Position numbers and translations under genes: made by a program. The notes under the pieces were generated by a model that saw nothing but the letters and a program-made list of their open reading frames with translations, did not search any database and was not told the DNA's origin. From Effrenium voratum (taxonomy: Eukaryota; Sar; Dinophyceae; Suessiales; Symbiodiniaceae), in assembly GCA_963377175.1 (NCBI GenBank), contig CAUJNA010002135.1, positions 238,980 to 302,979 on the forward strand: a stretch of 64,000 bases of DNA. The letters run 5' to 3'. Shown here one piece after another: positions 42,840-53,125 of this stretch (positions are counted from its first letter, which is position 1; every line of letters begins with the position of its first letter).

Positions 42840-43925
42840 CACATTGTCCTTAAGATGCCCTCGGGTACTCAAGGTCTAGAATGGGAAACCCCTGTGGGCT
42901 TAAAGGCTAGGGGTCTAGAATCGTCCCATGAGCATGTTAGACCCTGCTAGCGAAGCCAATTTAGACCCTATACCATCAGAACCCACCAGAGATCAGACAG
43001 ATGCTTGCCGTAAAAGAGTGCATAGAGCTAGCAGCTTCGGCCAGCCCATTTGAGAAACAATTGCAACTCACCAGTTTGCGCGAGTGCGCTTAAATTCAAT
43101 CACACCCTCGTGTGGAAGTGCTAGGTAAATACCTGTCTTTCCCAGTGGATGGCAGTTACCTCTATCATTGGTGTTGTCCCGCCTATTATTGGTGGGTTGA
43201 CTCTTTGCCGTATTTTTTGGGGGGGTCTGTTCATATCTCATGCGGGTGTCTTTCGAATCTTATGAGCAAAGTTTTCGGCAAGGACCGGCTCTGAGAATGG
43301 CGACACGTCTTTGATTGCTTTTCAGCTTCTACCCCTTCTGGTTTGGAATGGAAAACCACGGGACACCACCTGCTCTTTTTGCGGGAGCGGTCCCTCAGAT
43401 GGGTATCATGTCGTGTTTGGAGTATTTGGCATTTGTTGTTGTGGGTTGCTTCAAAGGAAACCCCTGTTTTTTGGAGAGCTGTGTTTGGATGCTTGGTCCT
43501 GGCCTGAAACACAGACTGTGTGGATGTTGGATGGATTAGGAGGCAGGAATTTCTGATATGATTGAGGCGTAATTATGGGCATGTGTATTGCATATAATGC
43601 ATGCTGGCGTTGTTGTGTGTCATCATTCATGTTTGTAGAGTCGGGTGGGTCGTGTTGCCCCATAGTGGTCCGCCCATTGGTCTCCGGTTGTGACAAAGGG
43701 ACGGCCCTAACAAAGACACGCGGCTTTGTGCGTCCCTCAGCATTTGCCGAGGCCGTGTGTTCAGTGCTGTGCCTCAGTTGGGCATACCGCTACTTGGCTG
43801 CACTTTGGCATGACTTTTGGCATTTTACCGTCTTGACAAATGACGTTGAGCAATGATTGGTACTCCTTTCGTCCTTTTGACCTTTGAGAAAGGACTCACC
43901 GTGCCCCTGACTACTATTTTTGTAG
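42840..43925. other. No gene seen
   Basis: Open stretches at 43315-43539 and 43575-43856 are short and lack splice-bounded coding pattern. Confidence 0.3.
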
Positions 43926-44072
43926 GAACATGGTCCAAGCCCGGGGATTTCAAAGACCAAGGCTACGTCTTGTCGGCAAAAGCCGTCAAGGGGGACTTCG
44001 TCTTCGAAAAGCGAACCGCGGATGACCAGATGAGTCGAGTCGACCGGGTGGTGGGGGAGATGAAACCGAGGG
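43926..44072 (+). CDS. Exon of unknown protein
   Basis: TTTTTGTAG|GA acceptor after a pyrimidine tract. After two linking bases it reads TWSKPGDFKDQGYVLSAKAV then KGDFVFEKRTADDQMSRVDR; ends near CCGAGG|GTTGGT. A-element 9 begins four bases after that donor. Confidence 0.55.
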
Positions 44073-44075
44073 TTG

Positions 44076-44172
44076 GTACCTGTTGGGGAACATGACCCGA
44101 ATCAAAAATAGGTCAATGACCCCATTATTAGGTAGTGACCCCATTTTTAAGAGGGTTTTGGAGACTCTAGGT
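44076..44172 (+). mobile_element. A-family element 9
   Basis: GGTACCTGTTGGGGAACATG (diverged left end) and TTTTGGAGACTCTAGGTG. It directly follows the exon ending about 44072. Confidence 0.7.
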
Positions 44173-44843
44173 GGGTGTGGTGTTTTAGTGATGGGACCCT
44201 GAAATACTTGAAAGCAATTGTTTCTTCCTGTTTTGGAGCTACCCGGGCCAAAGCAGATCCTTATACTGGCGCGTTGCCTGTTTTTAAGCTGGTACTCTCT
44301 TTGGAGCTATTTGCAAGGGAGACTGGAGCAATAGCGGGCAGAACCACTGTTTGGGAGGGTTGCCTTTTTGAGACTAATTCATGTGTCTCGTTTTGAATCG
44401 CTTAAACCTTATTGTGTTGCCAATGCCTTCTTGAGAGCCTTGATTATTGCCGAAAAGCTGGAGTGGTTCTCTTCGGGTTTCTTTAGGGGTTCTTCGGGTT
44501 CGCCAGGTTCCCCAGCTTTGTGGAGGCTTCTTTCGGCCAGGGTTCCTGCGAGTTTTTGGTGTACCTGAGCGTTCCTTAGGGTTGCGAGTTTTCGGTGTAC
44601 CTGCTCGTTTGCATCAGTCGAGTTGGGCCCATTGCAGTTTGAATTCCTCGCTATCTTCGTGGTTGCGTAGGCTTCTCTTGAGATGGTTCTAGAGCCGCAG
44701 GTTGTCCCCCGTTTCTCGGCAGGGGTTCCAATTCGTGTTTAAGGTCCACCGTCGGTTTTGCGGGGGCTCCTTTTTTTCTACGGGGGTTCACTCTCTCTGG
44801 GTTGGCAAGCTGGTTTGTTCTTCGCGGTTCGCTTGGTTTTCAG

Positions 44844-44953
44844 AAATGCACTGGGATGGGGAGTCTTATCGTGCCCTAAGGGGATGGTGGGGGCGGATGA
44901 TACCCAACGAACTGATGATGAGCGAGTTTCTGCACCAGTGGGGAATCCATCAG
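44844..44953 (+). CDS. Exon of unknown protein, possibly terminal
   Basis: TTGGTTTTCAG|AA acceptor; reads MHWDGESYRALRGWWGRMIP then NELMMSEFLHQWGIHQ. A GC donor (CAG|GCAGGG) is possible; otherwise the frame runs to a stop at 44992. Tryptophan-rich. Family not recognised. Confidence 0.5.
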
Positions 44954-45156
44954 GCAGGGTACCCTCCAAGGATTCCCGAAGACTTTCCTTAGTTCCCGAT
45001 CCCTAAGCCAGTGATGTTTCGACACTGTCACAAATTTCGCCCGGCGAGTTGGAGATTCGTTGGGGGGATGCCAGCCACGAAAAGCGGTGGCTTGCCCCTT
45101 TTGCAAGGCCGACACAGAGGAAGCAACAACCAGCACCCCCCCAAACAAAAGAAAAA

Positions 45157-45260
45157 AATGGCCATGGGTCAAAATCCCGTACCCTCCCAGTGAAAATCCC
45201 AATCCACACTAAACAATGGACTAAAATGGGTGGTGCCCATATAATATAGGTCACTTTGAG
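45157..45260. mobile_element. E-family element, variant class
   Basis: ATGGCCATGGGTCAAAATCC and CCAGTGAAAATCCCAATCCA; right end decayed. Confidence 0.45.
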
Positions 45261-45619
45261 ACGGTTCTCTTGGCGTTTTGTGGCCCGCACAAAGGAAGGC
45301 GGAAGTTGGAAGTCGCAACTGAGGAGTCTGGTCACATGTGAGTACCGATTCAGAGCGTGACGCGGCCTAGCCGCCCAGTGCGCCTGGAAGTGCTTGCCAC
45401 GGGGCTTGGCAATTTGTGTGTGCACATTTTTAGTGGCCCCCCCGACATGCCGCGTTTCGCTTTTCCTTTCGGTTCCTCTTAAAGCCTCCAGAAATGTCAG
45501 ATCCACATGTAGCCTTGGCGGGGGGGCAGTTTGCTCATCTTGTGTTTGGAGGGGGGGGCCTGTCGATTCTTCAACAAATTACTATCACACAGAGAGATCC
45601 GTTTTGCCCACGGCCACTC

Positions 45620-45740
45620 CTCGGCCCCCCCAGCCAGCTGCCCTTTCTCACCCTTTTTTTGGTTGGGATCCCCCACCAAAATGGACCATAGAAGAAAGGG
45701 TACCAACTTGTGGTAACCTCAAACTACTGGAGGAGGTAGT
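45620..45740 (+). mobile_element. B-family element 5
   Basis: TCGGCCCCCCCAGCCAGCTG at the left; ACCAAAATGGACCATAGAAG inside; AACTACTGGAGGAGGTAGT at the right. A second 3' fragment follows at 45778-45811 (ACCCTTATTCTAAGCTCTCC). Confidence 0.6.
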
Positions 45741-45816
45741 TTGGCTTATGGCTCTGCTTATCCATAGAAAAAACAATGATACCCTTATTCTAAGCTCTCC
45801 ACTGGACCTAACGGGT

Positions 45817-45873
45817 ACAGCCACTGGCAACCCGGCCTCGCGAAGCCTGTGCGCCATAGAGAGCCAGCTGCAG
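45817..45873 (+). CDS. Penultimate exon of unknown gene
   Basis: Reads ATGNPASRSLCAIESQLQ to CTGCAG|GTGAGC, a canonical donor. It joins in phase 0 to the terminal exon at 45982 (giving ESQLQ then VRHVLN). The acceptor GGTACAG|CC lacks the usual G. Confidence 0.5.
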
Positions 45874-45897
45874 GTGAGCAGTCATTGCCTAAACAGA

Positions 45898-45943
45898 ATG
45901 GGTCATGGACCTATTCTTAGTTCGGCTCATGGAGACTCCAGGT
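45898..45943 (-). mobile_element. A-family element 10 (3' half) inside a 108-bp intron
   Basis: GGGTCATGGACCTATTC and TCATGGAGACTCCAGGTG. It lies within intron 45874-45981. Here the acceptor used is a later TTTTTTGGCAG. Confidence 0.75.
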
Positions 45944-45981
45944 GCCGCCGGAAAGCATGCCTCGGGTTTCTTTTTTGGCAG

Positions 45982-46020
45982 GTGCGGCATGTGCTCAACA
46001 TTGTCATGATGCAGACTTGA
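45982..46020 (+). CDS. Terminal exon of unknown gene
   Basis: TTTCTTTTTTGGCAG|GTG acceptor; VRHVLNIVMMQT then TGA at 46018-46020. The preceding exon ends in matching phase. Helical, non-polar C terminus. Confidence 0.5.
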   Translation: MRHVLNIVMMQT

Positions 46021-47038
46021 ATGCATGCGGGCCTGTTTGTTTTTTCTAGAGTCCAGAGGACCCCAATGTTGTGGTTTTCCTCGTGGTTTCCCTTTAAACA
46101 CCAAGAAAAAGGGTACCCTCAAAGAGACACACGCCCATGTATCACGCAGGCAGTCGTTCTGCTTTTGATTTCTTCTTTCGCGTGGAAACATCCGGACTCC
46201 CGGGGCTCTCGCCTAGGTGTTGAGAGCAACGACCTGGGCAAGAGGATTTCTATTTCAGGATATGCCCTCCCACCGATGAACACGGAACCTGACGTTTGGG
46301 TCCTGGTTTGCACCCCCATGTTAATTGCTGGGAGGGCAACTATGAAGGGACTCTGAAGATTGTTTGTCCTACGTAGCCCACCGTTGGGTCAAGTGGCTCC
46401 AGTGGGGGTTAACGTCCAAGTTTGGTGCTAAATGGCAACCTTCATGTTTGTCACTTCTTTTGCTTGTTTCATTTGCCCCAGGAGAAGCCATCTCTGTTTG
46501 CTTCATCTACCCAAGGAGAAGCCAACACTTGCTGTTGCTCAGCCGGGAATGAGAAATGCATTGACCGCCCATAAACCATCCCTTGTCTTGATGGCTATTG
46601 GGTTGGATCTTTAGAGTTTAACTTTTTGTGAAATCAAGGGGGGTTTTCCATTGAACCCGCAAAAAGTCACCTTTTTTGAGACTGTTCAACAGCAACCAAC
46701 GGGTGGCTTTGTTCTTCTTTTTCTGCTGCTTCTTCGCGGCTCCAAAGGCTCCTTGCCCTATGTTGTGGAAACGGATGCACCGCGTCCACATCGCCTCAAA
46801 GAAAAGGCAAACAACAACAACCACAAGAACGGAATCGACCAACTTATTCTATCCTCTCCATATACTGAAAGACCCAGGCCACCAACTGGTGGCTTCGTTG
46901 AACGGTTCCTTCCCACCCAGAGTGAAGTCGGTTCGTTGAAGGGAATCCCAGGGCTCCCCCATATTTCCCGTTTTGGCTTTAGACATTGCCTTTTGGGCCA
47001 ACTTAAAATGACCTGCCTTTTGGTGGAGTGATTAAAAG
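46021..47038. other. No gene seen; K, G and N repeats
   Basis: K copy at about 46065-46135 (GTGGTTTCCCTTTAAACACC, GGGTACCCTCAAAGAGACAC). G copy at 46585-46670 (GATGGCTATTGGGTTGGATC). N copy at 46940-47035. Confidence 0.45.
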
Positions 47039-47169
47039 CAGGGTTGTGGAATCAAGGGGTTTATTCCCACTTCTGTGATACAAGTTGGAATCTCCCCCAT
47101 ATGGGGTGTTAGTCTTTGGGAAGCCCTTTTTGTATCACAGAAGTGGATTCCATTTCAACCACAACCCTG
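47039..47169. mobile_element. hAT-like miniature element with 8-bp target duplication
   Basis: Perfect terminal repeats CAGGGTTGTGG / CCACAACCCTG, a longer subterminal pair TTCTGTGATACAAG / TTGTATCACAGAAG, and ATTAAAAG duplicated at 47031-47038 and 47170-47177. Ends and 8-bp duplication are those of hAT-superfamily elements. Confidence 0.85.
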
Positions 47170-47245
47170 ATTAAAAGGGAAGCCTAGGGAGCCCTGAATC
47201 CCAAAACGGGTCCACCCGGAGTTCAAACGCCGACGGTTCCCGCAG

Positions 47246-47284
47246 GCGGAGAAGTTCGAGAACGCGGTGCGGGCCCTCCAGGAG
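47246..47284 (+). CDS. Short exon, coiled-coil protein
   Basis: TTCCCGCAG|GCG acceptor; AEKFENAVRALQE; donor GAG|GCGCCGG, the same string as at 56858. Phase 0 on both sides. Confidence 0.5.
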
Positions 47285-48405
47285 GCGCCGGCCGAAAAAT
47301 GGCGCGGCGCAAAATGTACTCCCGTTGTGTGTTCTCTCTCTTTTTTTGTTTGTGGCTGTGTTGTTGTTTCTTCTTTGTTTCTCCGTTTTTTTTTGAAACA
47401 TATTATGTGTTTTCTCATTTTCTTGAAAGTATGTATGCATTTTGTTTGAGTTATTATTTTCGGGTAGACTAGGCATTATTATACATATATATATATATAT
47501 GTATATATCAGATCAGGGCAGACTAAACATTGCCAGACGTAGCTTATCTCTTAAACTTTGGTTGAACCCCTCTTGTGTTTTCCATCATTTTGCCTTTCAG
47601 CCAGCCTGGGGTCTAAGTCTGGTCAAGTAAAATTAGACGACCAGAATCTGATTTGTTGTTTGGTGGAGTCATTATTTTCGGTGTACCGTGTTGCCCTGAT
47701 TTGCCAAGGATTTGCCCATGAACCCGTAAGGTATCGCTAGTTGGGAGCGCTTTGGGCATCATCTCGGCATTATCTGGGTGCTTTTTTTGAGGGCACCTGT
47801 TTTGGGTTTTGAAGGGAACCAAAAGGCGAACCGTTTTGCTGTTTTTTGGGGGACACCAAAAGACACACCCATTTGCCAGTATCTGTTGAGGGGGTTGCCT
47901 ATTCAAGTTCATGGCCAGTGTGAAGTGTTTGACTTTTGAGACCCTAGGTTTTTCAGATCCGGGATTACGTATCTCAAAATAGGGGACCCCCTAGGGGTTG
48001 GTGTCCAAAGCAACCCAAAAAGGAGTTCCCTGAAAAGAGTGACAGACCCATGCATCTACTTTTGAGCTAATGCGATGACACAAACTTGGCATAGCAGTTG
48101 GTTGTATCTCCGGATCCGTTTCGCCCACAAACTGGGCTTCTTTGACCCTGAAGGCCCCCAACTTGGCTGCGGATTTGCTTTGGGCCCGCACAAGCATAGA
48201 GTTTGCACATGGGTTCCTGGAAGACCACTTTTCTTTTAAGGACTCCGGTGCAGCTTCTAGGTTTCTGGATAGAAAAAGCAGCTAAGCACACAGGTTCGTG
48301 TTTTCCACCAACCGTAACCCAACTCCACCAACCTTACCTAATTCGTTGTCTTCCAAACTACCCCATTTAACAATTCTCCATTTTTGCCCCTTTCTCCATT
48401 TTACC

Positions 48406-48530
48406 TACTGTGGATGGACTTAATCCTGCACCACTTGGAAATCATGGGAAACCATTGTTTGTTGGTATTTACAGGGGAATCATCATTCCATGGTTTCTTA
48501 GGTGGTGCAGGATTTCGTCCATCCACAGTA
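48406..48530. mobile_element. C-family element 4, joined to a B element
   Basis: TACTGTGGATGGACTTAATC and GATTTCGTCCATCCACAGTA. Its last bases run straight into B element 6. Confidence 0.8.
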
Positions 48531-48641
48531 GGTCCCCCAGTAGTGCCCTTTCTCACCCCTCCTTTGGGGGAGGGTTCCCCTACTAAAACAGACTGCAGAA
48601 AAAGTTGGTACCCTGATTCTAACCTCTCCACTGGAGGACGC
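48528..48641 (+). mobile_element. B-family element 6
   Basis: GTAGGTCCCCCAGTAGTGCC and CTCTCCACTGGAGGACGCAG; full core. Confidence 0.75.
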
Positions 48642-48673
48642 AGTTACCCTTTCTCCAAGCCCTTTCTCCATTT

Positions 48674-48918
48674 GGGTATGGGTCAAAATCAAACCACCAG
48701 GATATGGACCGCAGGTTTTAGTCCATGTTGCCATTTACCAGGAATCCATTTTGGGTATTCCAGAATTAACCCATGGTCAAAATTGTCCCCATTTACCAGG
48801 AATATCCTGGTTCCCACTTACCAGACGACCATATCTTTGACCACTTTCCAAAAATATGGTTGTCTGGTAAATGGAAACCAGGATATTCCTGGTAAATGGG
48901 ACCACCACAGCCATTTGC
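48674..48918. mobile_element. E-family element with nested palindrome
   Basis: E left end TTGGGTATGGGTCAAAATCA and right end ACCACAGCCATTTGC enclose an extra inverted repeat (CCATTTACCAGGAATATCC against GGATATTCCTGGTAAATGG, and CCAGACGACCATATC against ATATGGTTGTCTGG). Confidence 0.65.
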
Positions 48919-49000
48919 TACCCCCAACCTCAGGTCGTCTTTTCCCATCGGATCGTCGAAGCCGCGCGAAGCCTCGAAGCCGCGCGCTCGAAGCCGTCAG

Positions 49001-49108
49001 GCTCAGAAGGAGAAGGTGGCAGCCATCGAGGCTCAGGGCCGAGAAGTTGAACCAAAACGGCTTGGGCACGGGTGCGCCCGGGTCCAGGCACACCACTTTG
49101 TGGGGACG
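49001..49108 (+). CDS. Exon ending at A element 11
   Basis: GCCGTCAG|GCT acceptor; AQKEKVAAIEAQGREVEPKR then LGHGCARVQAHHFVGT; donor ACG|GTACTA in phase 0. The first part is coiled-coil-like. The downstream exon (49214) enters in phase 0. Confidence 0.55.
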
Positions 49109-49112
49109 GTAC

Positions 49113-49215
49113 TACCTGGAGTCTCCATGAAGCTTTAAACAAACATGGTTGGTCATGACCTAGAATCATGGGGGAGTCATGGACCTATTTTAAAGGGTCA
49201 TGGAGACTCCAGGTA
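49113..49215 (-). mobile_element. A-family element 11, forming an intron
   Basis: TACCTGGAGTCTCCATGAAG and GGTCATGGAGACTCCAGGTA, loop reversed. GTACT stands at both intron edges (49109-49113 and 49214-49218), as a target duplication would. Confidence 0.85.
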
Positions 49216-49254
49216 CTTGATTTTAGACATGGACCAAAAACAGTTGTTTGGGAC
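49214..49254 (+). CDS. Exon beginning at A element 11
   Basis: CTCCAG|GTA acceptor from the element; reads VLDFRHGPKTVVW, then GTGGGG donor before a G run. In phase with the exon ending 49108. Confidence 0.45.
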
Positions 49255-50152
49255 GTGGGGGGGGGGAAGGGTGCTGGAACACGTCGATGTTTTTTTTTGG
49301 GTTTGAGAAATGTCGAGATGTGTTTGTGTTTGAAATATCCTCTGGCCAAAGTATAACCAAGGGGGAAATTGTTCCGACCGGCTTCCGCGGTGGGAGCGAG
49401 CTCCGGGGTGGTGGGTGGGTGGGTGGTGGGGGGGCTAACAAGCGAACTCATGATGGTCGCCACGAGGGTTCCTTCTTTCTTGTTCGTGCATTAGACGAGC
49501 AATTTGCCAAGTAAATCCGCAGTTCTCATCCCCGCCCCAAAGAAGAAAGGAACACCAATCCAGTACTTCTAGGGGTTCCATGGCATAGCCCTTTGGCCAC
49601 AATGCATAGGCATGCACAAGTTGTGTACCGCCAACCTTTCAAGGGAAACCAACAGGAGTTGGTGGAAACAACGGGCGTTGAAGCCATTGTTGAAGTGGGG
49701 GGACGGCGGCCCCTGAGGAGCAGCCGGTGTTGGTTATGTTGGTTGCCAGGATGGTGCCCCCCCCCAAAAAAAAAGAAGAAGAGAGGATTTCCATGTGTTC
49801 TCTTGCCTTCCCCCCAAAAAAAAACAAAAGGGGCAGAAAGTGAGCTATCTCCCTGCTTTCCCTCGCCTTCTTTTGGGTAAGGCCGGCCTTGCTTGATGCT
49901 GAGCTGCTGGGTGTATACACGTGATCGGGGCTCTTCGGGGCGAGCGAGGTTCCCAAATTCATCCAAGGCATGTTTCAAATTCAAATTTCGTGCAGGTGGT
50001 TGGTTGGTTTCCCTTCAAAAGTATTTCATTTGGAAGAGAGAACCCCCCAAACAAGACATGATATAATTAAGGTCCAAGGAAATAGGTTCAGAGGGTGTCA
50101 CTCAACTCCGCTCGACTTCTCTCGCGCTCTGCCGCGCGCGCTCCTTTCGCAG

Positions 50153-50269
50153 CGCTCGCTTGGGCGAGGGCGCCAATGAGCAAGCGCGGGAAATCAACCG
50201 GGAGGCTAAGGAGCTCGACGAGTCGAGGCCCGGTCTCAGCTTCGAATCAATCCGTCGGTCCTTTGCAAA
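50153..50269 (+). CDS. Exon, coiled-coil protein, ending at a B element
   Basis: A pyrimidine tract and TTTCGCAG|C acceptor; reads ARLGEGANEQAREINREAKE then LDESRPGLSFESIRRSFA plus AA. GC donor GCTTAG. The last codon is completed by G of the exon at 50407. Confidence 0.5.
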
Positions 50270-50275
50270 GCTTAG

Positions 50276-50395
50276 CTAGGTCCCCCAGCAATTGGTGCCC
50301 TTGCTCGCCCCTTTTTTGGTTGGGAGGGTTTCCCTAAAATAGACTACAGGAAAAAGTTGGCACCCTTATTCTAACCTCTCTGCTGGAGGACCTAG
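50276..50395 (+). mobile_element. B-family element 7, filling an intron
   Basis: CTAGGTCCCCCAGCAATTGG and CTCTGCTGGAGGACCTAG. Occupies 120 of the 137 bp of intron 50270-50406. Confidence 0.8.
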
Positions 50396-50406
50396 TTGGT
50401 GTGTAG

Positions 50407-50483
50407 GTTTAACTACCCACCCATGCAGCTCTTGAGGGCTGTGCAGAGGCAATCCCACATTTTGTTTTCTGACGGGACGAAGG
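50407..50483 (+). CDS. Exon after B element 7
   Basis: GTGTAG|G acceptor; after the linking base it reads FNYPPMQLLRAVQRQSHILF then SDGTK; donor GAAGG|GTCCCA. Entry phase 2 agrees with 50153-50269. Confidence 0.5.
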
Positions 50484-50715
50484 GTCCCATGTAGATTCTG
50501 GATTGTTGGCGGGGATATCACCTGAGCTTATATTTTTTTTGGGGGTGGGCTTGAACCGTCCACCAAAAACGGGTGTCCAACAGTTGTTCTGGGATTCCCA
50601 AATCAACGTCAACCAAAAACAATGGGTCCCCTTTCTATATATGCAGACCTATGGTTGGTCTCCCTATAGAAGAAGCCTATTTTTTGGGATCAAGTGCACC
50701 TCGATGAACTTAAGT

Positions 50716-50804
50716 TGGCGGTTCCCACAGGTTTTTAGGTGTTTAGGGTTTATGGGGCGTTTCCACTTAACCCACTAAAAGTTACGCTTTTAGCAGAACA
50801 GCAG
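50716..50804 (+). mobile_element. F-family element
   Basis: GGCGGTTCCCACAGGTTTTT, CCCACTAAAAGTTACGCTTT and AGCAGAACAGCAG. Confidence 0.55.
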
Positions 50805-51524
50805 AGGAAAAAAAGCGCCTGCTCTTTAGTCCGACACGTGGTTTCTCACAGCAGACTCCGCAACCTGTGGGGATCAGCGCGTGCTTGCCATTGGCGCACT
50901 GAACCCGGAAGATGAAGCACTGCATGTCACCATTCGCAGTTCATGGGTGAAGCAAGACGCTGACTGGTGTACGAGGTCTGCCAGCTCCCAAACTTGCTGG
51001 TCTCACCCAAGACACGGCTGCGACTTGCAAAGCTGCCTTCAAGAAGTTTAGCGCAGATCTGGGGCTTCGTACGTGGACTGTTCCGAGCATGTCGGTCAAT
51101 TGCTGAACCAAGACTTGGCCCGGGCACCTCCGTGGATGAAGGACTCCTTTGCAGTTGCGAGCGCCGCCCCATGCGCAGGTGGGTCACGGTTTGCCCGCAG
51201 AATCCATGTAGGAACACTCCAAAATGGTTGCCTCCCCTTCGGTTTCCTTTCGTTCCCTTAAACAAGTCCCGTTGGATGAGGCAACAATATGTTTCTTCAT
51301 TAAGCCTACCAAAGCTGATCTTTTAGTTTGCTCGGTTTTGCAACCTTTTGACTCTTTGTTTCTTGAAGAGGTTGATCATGAAGGTGGGAAGACTTAGCAC
51401 CAATCCTTCTGGATATAGTTGTTCCTGCTTATTTGTATGGCTTAAGCGACCACTATCTAACCCCCCCTCATATGTCAGAGCACAAAGAAACAAACAGCCT
51501 TAAAACTATATTTCACCTCGCCTC

Positions 51525-51599
51525 CAGTATCCCGCAACAACTGCCAAAATCCGATGTCCAACATCCCAATGTCCAAAAAGCAGTGGTTGGGGGATGCTG
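51525..51599. mobile_element. L-family small inverted-repeat element
   Basis: CAGTATCCCGCAACAACTGC against GCAGTGGTTGGGGGATGCTG; 75 bp. Confidence 0.7.
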
Positions 51600-51693
51600 A
51601 TGTCGGTTGTCCTTTTGTAACCCCCCCCCCCCCACAAATCCATTCCTGTTGGTTTCTCTTTTAAACCACCAAACAAGGGGTATATCCTCCCAA

Positions 51694-51851
<158 letters not shown>

Positions 51852-52028
51852 ATTTTCTTGTTTTTTTTGACCCCCCATGGACCAAGCGCATCCATGCAAA
51901 CCTCAACAAAAAGGAGCACCCATTTTCTTTTTGTGGTTTTTTGACCCCCCTTTTGACCCAGCCTCCATGCAACAAGTCCCCGAGACCCCCCATGCACCCA
52001 GCATTTTTTTGCAAAGAAATCCATCGAG

Positions 52029-52128
52029 GGGCAAGAAGCAGATGCGTCTCCAGCTGATGACGGAGAGCTCCAAGATCACGGACCAGTCCTGCGAGGACCC
52101 GCAGCTCAGCTCCGAAGCTCGGAGTCCG
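52029..52128 (+). CDS. Exon of unknown protein
   Basis: ATCGAG|GGG acceptor. One frame reads KKQMRLQLMTESSKITDQSC then EDPQLSSEARSPE, another ADASPADDGELQDHGP. Donor likely GGAG|GAGTGG. C element 5 starts 13 bp downstream. Confidence 0.45.
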
Positions 52129-52141
52129 GAGGAGTGGTCCC

Positions 52142-52280
52142 TACTGTGGATGGTTGCGAAATCCATCCAACGCACCACCTCAGAATCCCAAGAATGATTC
52201 GATTCCCCAACGTAAATACCAACAAGCAATGGGTTCAACCATGATTTCAAAGTGGTGCGAAATGGATTTTGTCCATCCAC
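52142..52280. mobile_element. C-family element 5
   Basis: TACTGTGGATGGTTGCGAAA and AATGGATTTTGTCCATCCAC. Confidence 0.75.
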
Positions 52281-52370
52281 CGGGAGCCCCTTTTGTGGTT
52301 TTAGACATCGCCTTCTCCCCAAATCCTCCCGATGTTGTTTGGGACCGGGGCGGGGGGGGGGGGGGCGTAC

Positions 52371-52470
52371 TACCTGGAGTCTCCTTCTGACCCTTAAAAG
52401 GTGGTTGGTCATTACCTAAAATAATGGGGTCATGGACCTATTTTTGATTCGGGTCATGGAGACTCCAGGT
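52371..52470 (-). mobile_element. A-family element 12
   Basis: TACCTGGAGTCTCCTTCTGA and GGGTCATGGAGACTCCAGGT; loop reversed. Preceded by a G run. Confidence 0.85.
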
Positions 52471-52620
52471 CCCTGTATTTCCCCCTTTGGTGGTTTTAGA
52501 CATCAGGCGCTGAAGGGGCCAAGTTAAAATGACCTTCCTTTTGGTGGTTTTAGACATCAGGCGCTGCAGGGGCCAATTTTTAAAATGACCTTCCTTTTGG
52601 CGGGGTGATGCTTAAAAGAG
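52471..52620 (+). repeat. N-family repeat, internally duplicated
   Basis: GGTGGTTTTAGACATCAGGC then AAAATGACCTTCCTTTTGG occurs twice in tandem with a period of about 60 bp. Confidence 0.7.
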
Positions 52621-52648
52621 AAAAATCTAGGGAGCCATGTATGGTCAT

Positions 52649-52770
52649 ACTGTGGATGCTTGCAAATCCGTTCGGAGCAAGGAACCATGAAGCCACAACG
52701 TTTGTTGGTATTTACAGGGGAATCATCAGACATGAACGGTGGTGCGAAATGGATTTCGTCCATCCACAGT
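52649..52770. mobile_element. C-family element 6 with 8-bp target duplication
   Basis: ACTGTGGATGCTTGCAAATC and GATTTCGTCCATCCACAGT, flanked on both sides by ATGGTCAT (left ends 52648, right starts 52771 within one base). Confidence 0.85.
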
Positions 52771-53125
52771 ATGGTCATAGAGTCATAGGCTCTTTAGGCT
52801 AGTTGGAAAATAGATTGGTTCCACTGGTTTCCCTTTGGTTCTAATCATTTGGTGCCATTGATTTTTCCAGAAGGACACCTCTATGCCTATGGTCAAAGGC
52901 CTGGACAAACCAGAGGGTGTTCAGTTGCCACCTTTTCAGGTAAGCAGATAACCACGGTTGCAAGGGAGCACTGTATATCGACCCTGATGTTTATGATGCA
53001 GGGGCAATACTGTGAATAGACAGAATCCACGGATTCCGGTACGGTGCTGGTTTTCTCAACCATTATTTATTGCAGGCTTCATCTATCCCAAGTGGTGCGA
53101 ATTGGATTTCGTCCACGGAATGGTT

